Both the position numbers and the translations under genes were made by a program. This document shows, in pieces, positions 61,859 to 64,000 of a stretch of 64,000 nucleotides of DNA (positions within the stretch are counted from its first letter, which is position 1; every line of letters starts with the position of its first letter). The notes under the pieces are model-generated. The model was given only the letters and a program-made list of their open reading frames with translations, made no database searches and was not told the DNA's origin. Source of the stretch: Myroides indicus (lineage in GTDB: Bacteria; Bacteroidota; Bacteroidia; Flavobacteriales; Flavobacteriaceae); assembly GCF_004364575.1 (NCBI RefSeq), contig NZ_SOAG01000020.1, positions 1 to 64,000 on the forward strand, given 5' to 3'.

Positions 61859-62585
61859 TTTCAATTGTATATTGATATAAAGCATTCAGACTTTCTATAA
61901 GAAAGTTTGAATTAGCAAAGATTATATTTTTTAATCGCTTTGCCAAAAAAACTGTATCACCACCTGTTAAAATAACTGTTAAATTGGAATGTATACCTTT
62001 GTATTGGTGAATTATATTATCTATTTCGGCTGTAACTCCATTGATAACTCCCGAATGGATAGAAGCAGAGGTGCTGTTTCCTGTTAAGAAGTTAATAGGC
62101 TCGGGAGAAAGAAGAGGTAAATTCACCGTATAATCATTGAGCGATTTATACCGAAGCTGTATCCCGGGCGATATGCTTCCTCCTAAGTATTCATTTTTGT
62201 CATTAATAAAATCATAAGTAATGCACGTTCCGGCATCTATAACTAACCGATTACTGCTCGGATAGGATAAAACTGCTCCTGCAGCCAAAACAATCCGGTC
62301 AATGCCTAAGGTAGTCGGAGTTGCGTATAAATTCTTAAAAGGGAGGGCAGACTGGTGAGAAACGATATATAGAAACGTGTTTTCACTTAACCAGAAAAGG
62401 GTTTCTTGATCTAATTTTCCAACTGAAGAAAGGATAACAGTTATTTTGGAAATAGCTTTTTTTGAGAATTTTTGAATTTTTTGTAATAAATCGCCATTTT
62501 CAATTACAGATAAGTCTTTGAGGCTATTGTTTTCAAACCAAGCTATTTTAGTTCGGGTGTTACCTATATCAATGGCTAAAATCAT
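61848..62585 (-). CDS. coaX: Type III pantothenate kinase
   Basis: 245 residues, CoaX length. 'MILAIDIGNTRTKIAWFENN' gives the phosphate-1 loop with D5; 'LYATPTTLGIDRIVLAAGA' and 'LVIDAGTCITYDFINDKNEYLGGSISPGIQLRYKSLNDYTVNLPLL' are the adenosine/pantothenate motifs, and 'VILTGGDTVFLAKRL' is the C-terminal ASKHA glycine loop. It makes 4'-phosphopantothenate, the first step to CoA, using potassium and ATP. First gene of a coaX-barrel-lptC-small membrane protein operon with overlapping starts. Confidence 0.96.
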   Translation of the reverse strand: MILAIDIGNTRTKIAWFENNSLKDLSVIENGDLLQKIQKFSKKAISKITVILSSVGKLDQETLFWLSENTFLYIVSHQSALPFKNLYATPTTLGIDRIVLAAGAVLSYPSSNRLVIDAGTCITYDFINDKNEYLGGSISPGIQLRYKSLNDYTVNLPLLSPEPINFLTGNSTSASIHSGVINGVTAEIDNIIHQYKGIHSNLTVILTGGDTVFLAKRLKNIIFANSNFLIESLNALYQYTIENDK

Positions 62586-62606
62586 AATTGTGTTTTATTG
62601 GTTATG

Positions 62607-62614
62607 CAAATTTA
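62607..62614 (-). promoter_or_regulatory. -7 element TAAATTTG for coaX
   Basis: Perfect TAnnTTTG on the minus strand, 21 nt before the coaX start. It lies within 13 bp of the divergent tRNA-Phe -33 element. Confidence 0.6.
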
Positions 62615-62626
62615 GAAAGAAAAAGT

Positions 62627-62657
62627 TTTGCAAGAATGAAAATGTATTTTATATTTG
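62627..62657 (+). promoter_or_regulatory. Promoter of the tRNA-Phe cluster
   Basis: TTTG (62627-62630), exactly 19 bp, then TATATTTG (62650-62657): a perfect -33/-7 pair, 45 nt before the first tRNA. Confidence 0.78.
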
Positions 62658-62702
62658 CAACCGCTTAAGAGAATAACATTCTTAAGATGCTAAAAGGCTA
62701 TT

Positions 62703-62775
62703 GGTGCCTTAGCTCAGTTGGTAGAGCAAAGGACTGAAAATCCTTGTGTCCCTGGTTCGATTCCTGGAGGCACCA
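62703..62775 (+). tRNA. tRNA-Phe (GAA), copy 1
   Basis: 73 nt; acceptor GGTGCCT/AGGCACC, anticodon loop CTGAAAA (GAA), T-arm CCTGGTTCGATTCCTGG. CCA is only partly encoded downstream. Confidence 0.96.
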
Positions 62776-62809
62776 CAAATTACTTTTAGCAAACATGCTT
62801 AAGGCAAAA

Positions 62810-62882
62810 GGTGCCTTAGCTCAGTTGGTAGAGCAAAGGACTGAAAATCCTTGTGTCCCTGGTTCGATTCCTGGAGGCACCA
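62810..62882 (+). tRNA. tRNA-Phe (GAA), copy 2
   Basis: Identical to copy 1; 34-nt spacer. Confidence 0.96.
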
Positions 62883-62907
62883 CTTTTTTCAAATTAAGCG
62901 TATAACT

Positions 62908-62980
62908 GGTGCCTTAGCTCAGTTGGTAGAGCAAAGGACTGAAAATCCTTGTGTCCCTGGTTCGATTCCTGGAGGCACCA
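62908..62980 (+). tRNA. tRNA-Phe (GAA), copy 3
   Basis: Identical to copy 1; 25-nt spacer; followed by a terminator. Confidence 0.96.
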
Positions 62981-62982
62981 CT

Positions 62983-63016
62983 AAAACCCTTCCAAAAATT
63001 TTGGAGGGGTTTTGTT
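62983..63016 (+). terminator. Terminator of the tRNA-Phe cluster
   Basis: AAAACCCTTCCAAAA / TTTTGGAGGGGTTTT stem with tiny loop, 3 nt after the last tRNA. Confidence 0.88.
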
Positions 63017-63094
63017 TGTAATAGCTATAATACAAAGCTCTAAAATATTATTATTGATGTCAAATTAGTATTTTTGATTAAAATCAAAACCTTA

Positions 63095-63934
63095 ATGAAT
63101 AAAATTTTATCTGTATGTATTAATTGCTGGGTAGATTGGACAGGTACTAAGCAAAATCTCAAGGATGTACCTTGGCTGGTTGGACCTTACGGCAAAAAAG
63201 AATATATAGGCGGTGGCTTTTATAAAGAATTTGCAGAGGAAGCAGGGTTGGAAGTAAACGATGATTACGGAGGAGGTTTGGTGTCTGATTTTTTTGAAGC
63301 ATTAGAGTGTAATGATATCAATAGGGGTAAACTGGATGCGGCAATTAAACATTTTTATGAACATACAGCAGAGTATAAGCTAGATGTATGGTCAGAATGG
63401 TATCATCCTGTAAAATACTTTGCTCATATACTAATCAAAACAGTAAGTTCAGGAATAGATCAGTTAAATATTCCGCTTAAACCTTTAGAAACTAGTAGAG
63501 GGATTAGTAACGAAGTTATTGTTTTGAAAGACGCAAAACAAAAACAAATATTTGCTTGTTGGCTGAGAAGAGCTATTTTAACCAATAAAGTAACTTATGC
63601 AGGTTTTTATTCTATAATTAAGATTAATGAAAAGCCTTTTATCCGGGTAGTTTTTCCATTGCCGAAAGGAAGTGCTACGGTTTTATTAAGAGTATCTGTA
63701 CAGAGTGATGGCTCGGTTAAGTTAATTTCTGATGGTAAAAAACCAGGCGGAGCAGGATATTATAGAGTAAAAGTTATTAATGAGCAGGTTATTCGCTATA
63801 AATTTATACCTTTAAAAGAAGTGATTCATGTTTATAGCGATAGTGAAAAGGTATTGCGGACAGATCATATTTTTTGGTATTGGGGTATGAAATTTTTACA
63901 ATTGCATTACAAGATTAACCCTATTAAAGAATAA
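63095..63934 (+). CDS. Hypothetical protein, unrecognised
   Basis: 279 residues from ATG 63095 (MNKILSVCINCWVDW); a TTG at 63074 is in frame but unlikely. N-terminal half: 'VDWTGTKQNLKDVPWLVGPYGKKEYIGGGFYKEFAEEAGLEVNDDYGGGLVSDFFEAL' and a helical 'LDAAIKHFYEHTAEYKLDVWSEW'. The C-terminal half is beta-rich ('RVVFPLPKGSATVLLRVSVQSDGSVKLISDGKKPGGAGYYRVKV'). No signal peptide and no TM helix, so probably cytosolic. It is transcribed alone. I do not recognise the family. Confidence 0.75.
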   Translation: MNKILSVCINCWVDWTGTKQNLKDVPWLVGPYGKKEYIGGGFYKEFAEEAGLEVNDDYGGGLVSDFFEALECNDINRGKLDAAIKHFYEHTAEYKLDVWSEWYHPVKYFAHILIKTVSSGIDQLNIPLKPLETSRGISNEVIVLKDAKQKQIFACWLRRAILTNKVTYAGFYSIIKINEKPFIRVVFPLPKGSATVLLRVSVQSDGSVKLISDGKKPGGAGYYRVKVINEQVIRYKFIPLKEVIHVYSDSEKVLRTDHIFWYWGMKFLQLHYKINPIKE

Positions 63935-63974
63935 AAAATCCGAGATGTTTTACACCTCAGATTTCTTTAAATAT
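63935..63974 (+). terminator. Possible weak terminator after the 279-aa gene
   Basis: AAATCCGAG / CTCAGATTT imperfect stem with a T-rich tail directly after the stop codon. Confidence 0.55.
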
Positions 63975-64000
63975 TTTTGTTTTTATAAAATTGAACTATT

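Overview
The window comes from a low-GC member of the Bacteroidota, almost certainly family Flavobacteriaceae. The support is a SusC/SusD pair, many CarboxypepD_reg-plug outer-membrane proteins, DUF4252 genes beside an ECF sigma factor, a MauE/DUF6520 gene pair, the eukaryote/archaeal-like ProRS, and Bacteroidota-type promoters (TTTG, 19 bp, TAnnTTTG) in front of several genes. No species is claimed.

Layout. 1-480: 3' end of a 23S rRNA gene, 5S rRNA and a terminator. 0.5-15 kb: envelope and housekeeping genes (AsmA-like protein, TPR protein, a two-component system divergent from an outer-membrane receptor with three 11-bp-phased TTAACC sites between them, SLC13 transporter, GDPD, RimO, ABC exporter). 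15-18 kb: AraC-type regulator, five perfectly phased 21-bp repeats, MauE/DoxX-like membrane protein and a small exported Cys-containing DUF6520 protein. 18-25 kb: SusC, SusD and an S9 peptidase, probably a peptide-uptake operon. 25-38 kb: accessory region. Composite direct repeats bracket it on both sides. It holds a candidate structured RNA, a HTH regulator, a type VI-B CRISPR-Cas13b locus with one array on each side of cas13b, a four-helix-bundle gene between dispersed repeats and an AbiE-like toxin-antitoxin pair. 38.5-64 kb: core genome (FadL-like porin, ProRS, four tRNA-Glu plus rpsT, typA, glycosyltransferase, E2 acyltransferase, ECF sigma/anti-sigma/DUF4252 operon, aldo/keto reductase, waaA, DegT aminotransferase, MFS exporter, fabD, PpiD-like foldase, lptC, coaX, three tRNA-Phe).

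The main system is the RNA-targeting CRISPR locus. Cas13b (1137 aa) has two HEPN RxxxxH motifs. No cas1, cas2, csx27 or csx28 is visible. The two arrays (9 and 10 repeats, all spacers 30 nt) have homologous leaders and point the same way. Each contains two 88-nt long repeats, made by a 52-nt insert in the hairpin loop of the 36-nt repeat, and each ends in one. Two decayed CRISPR pieces lie about 3 kb downstream, so the locus was once larger or has been rearranged. With the AbiE-like pair this forms a small defence island that could be lost by recombination between the flanking repeats.
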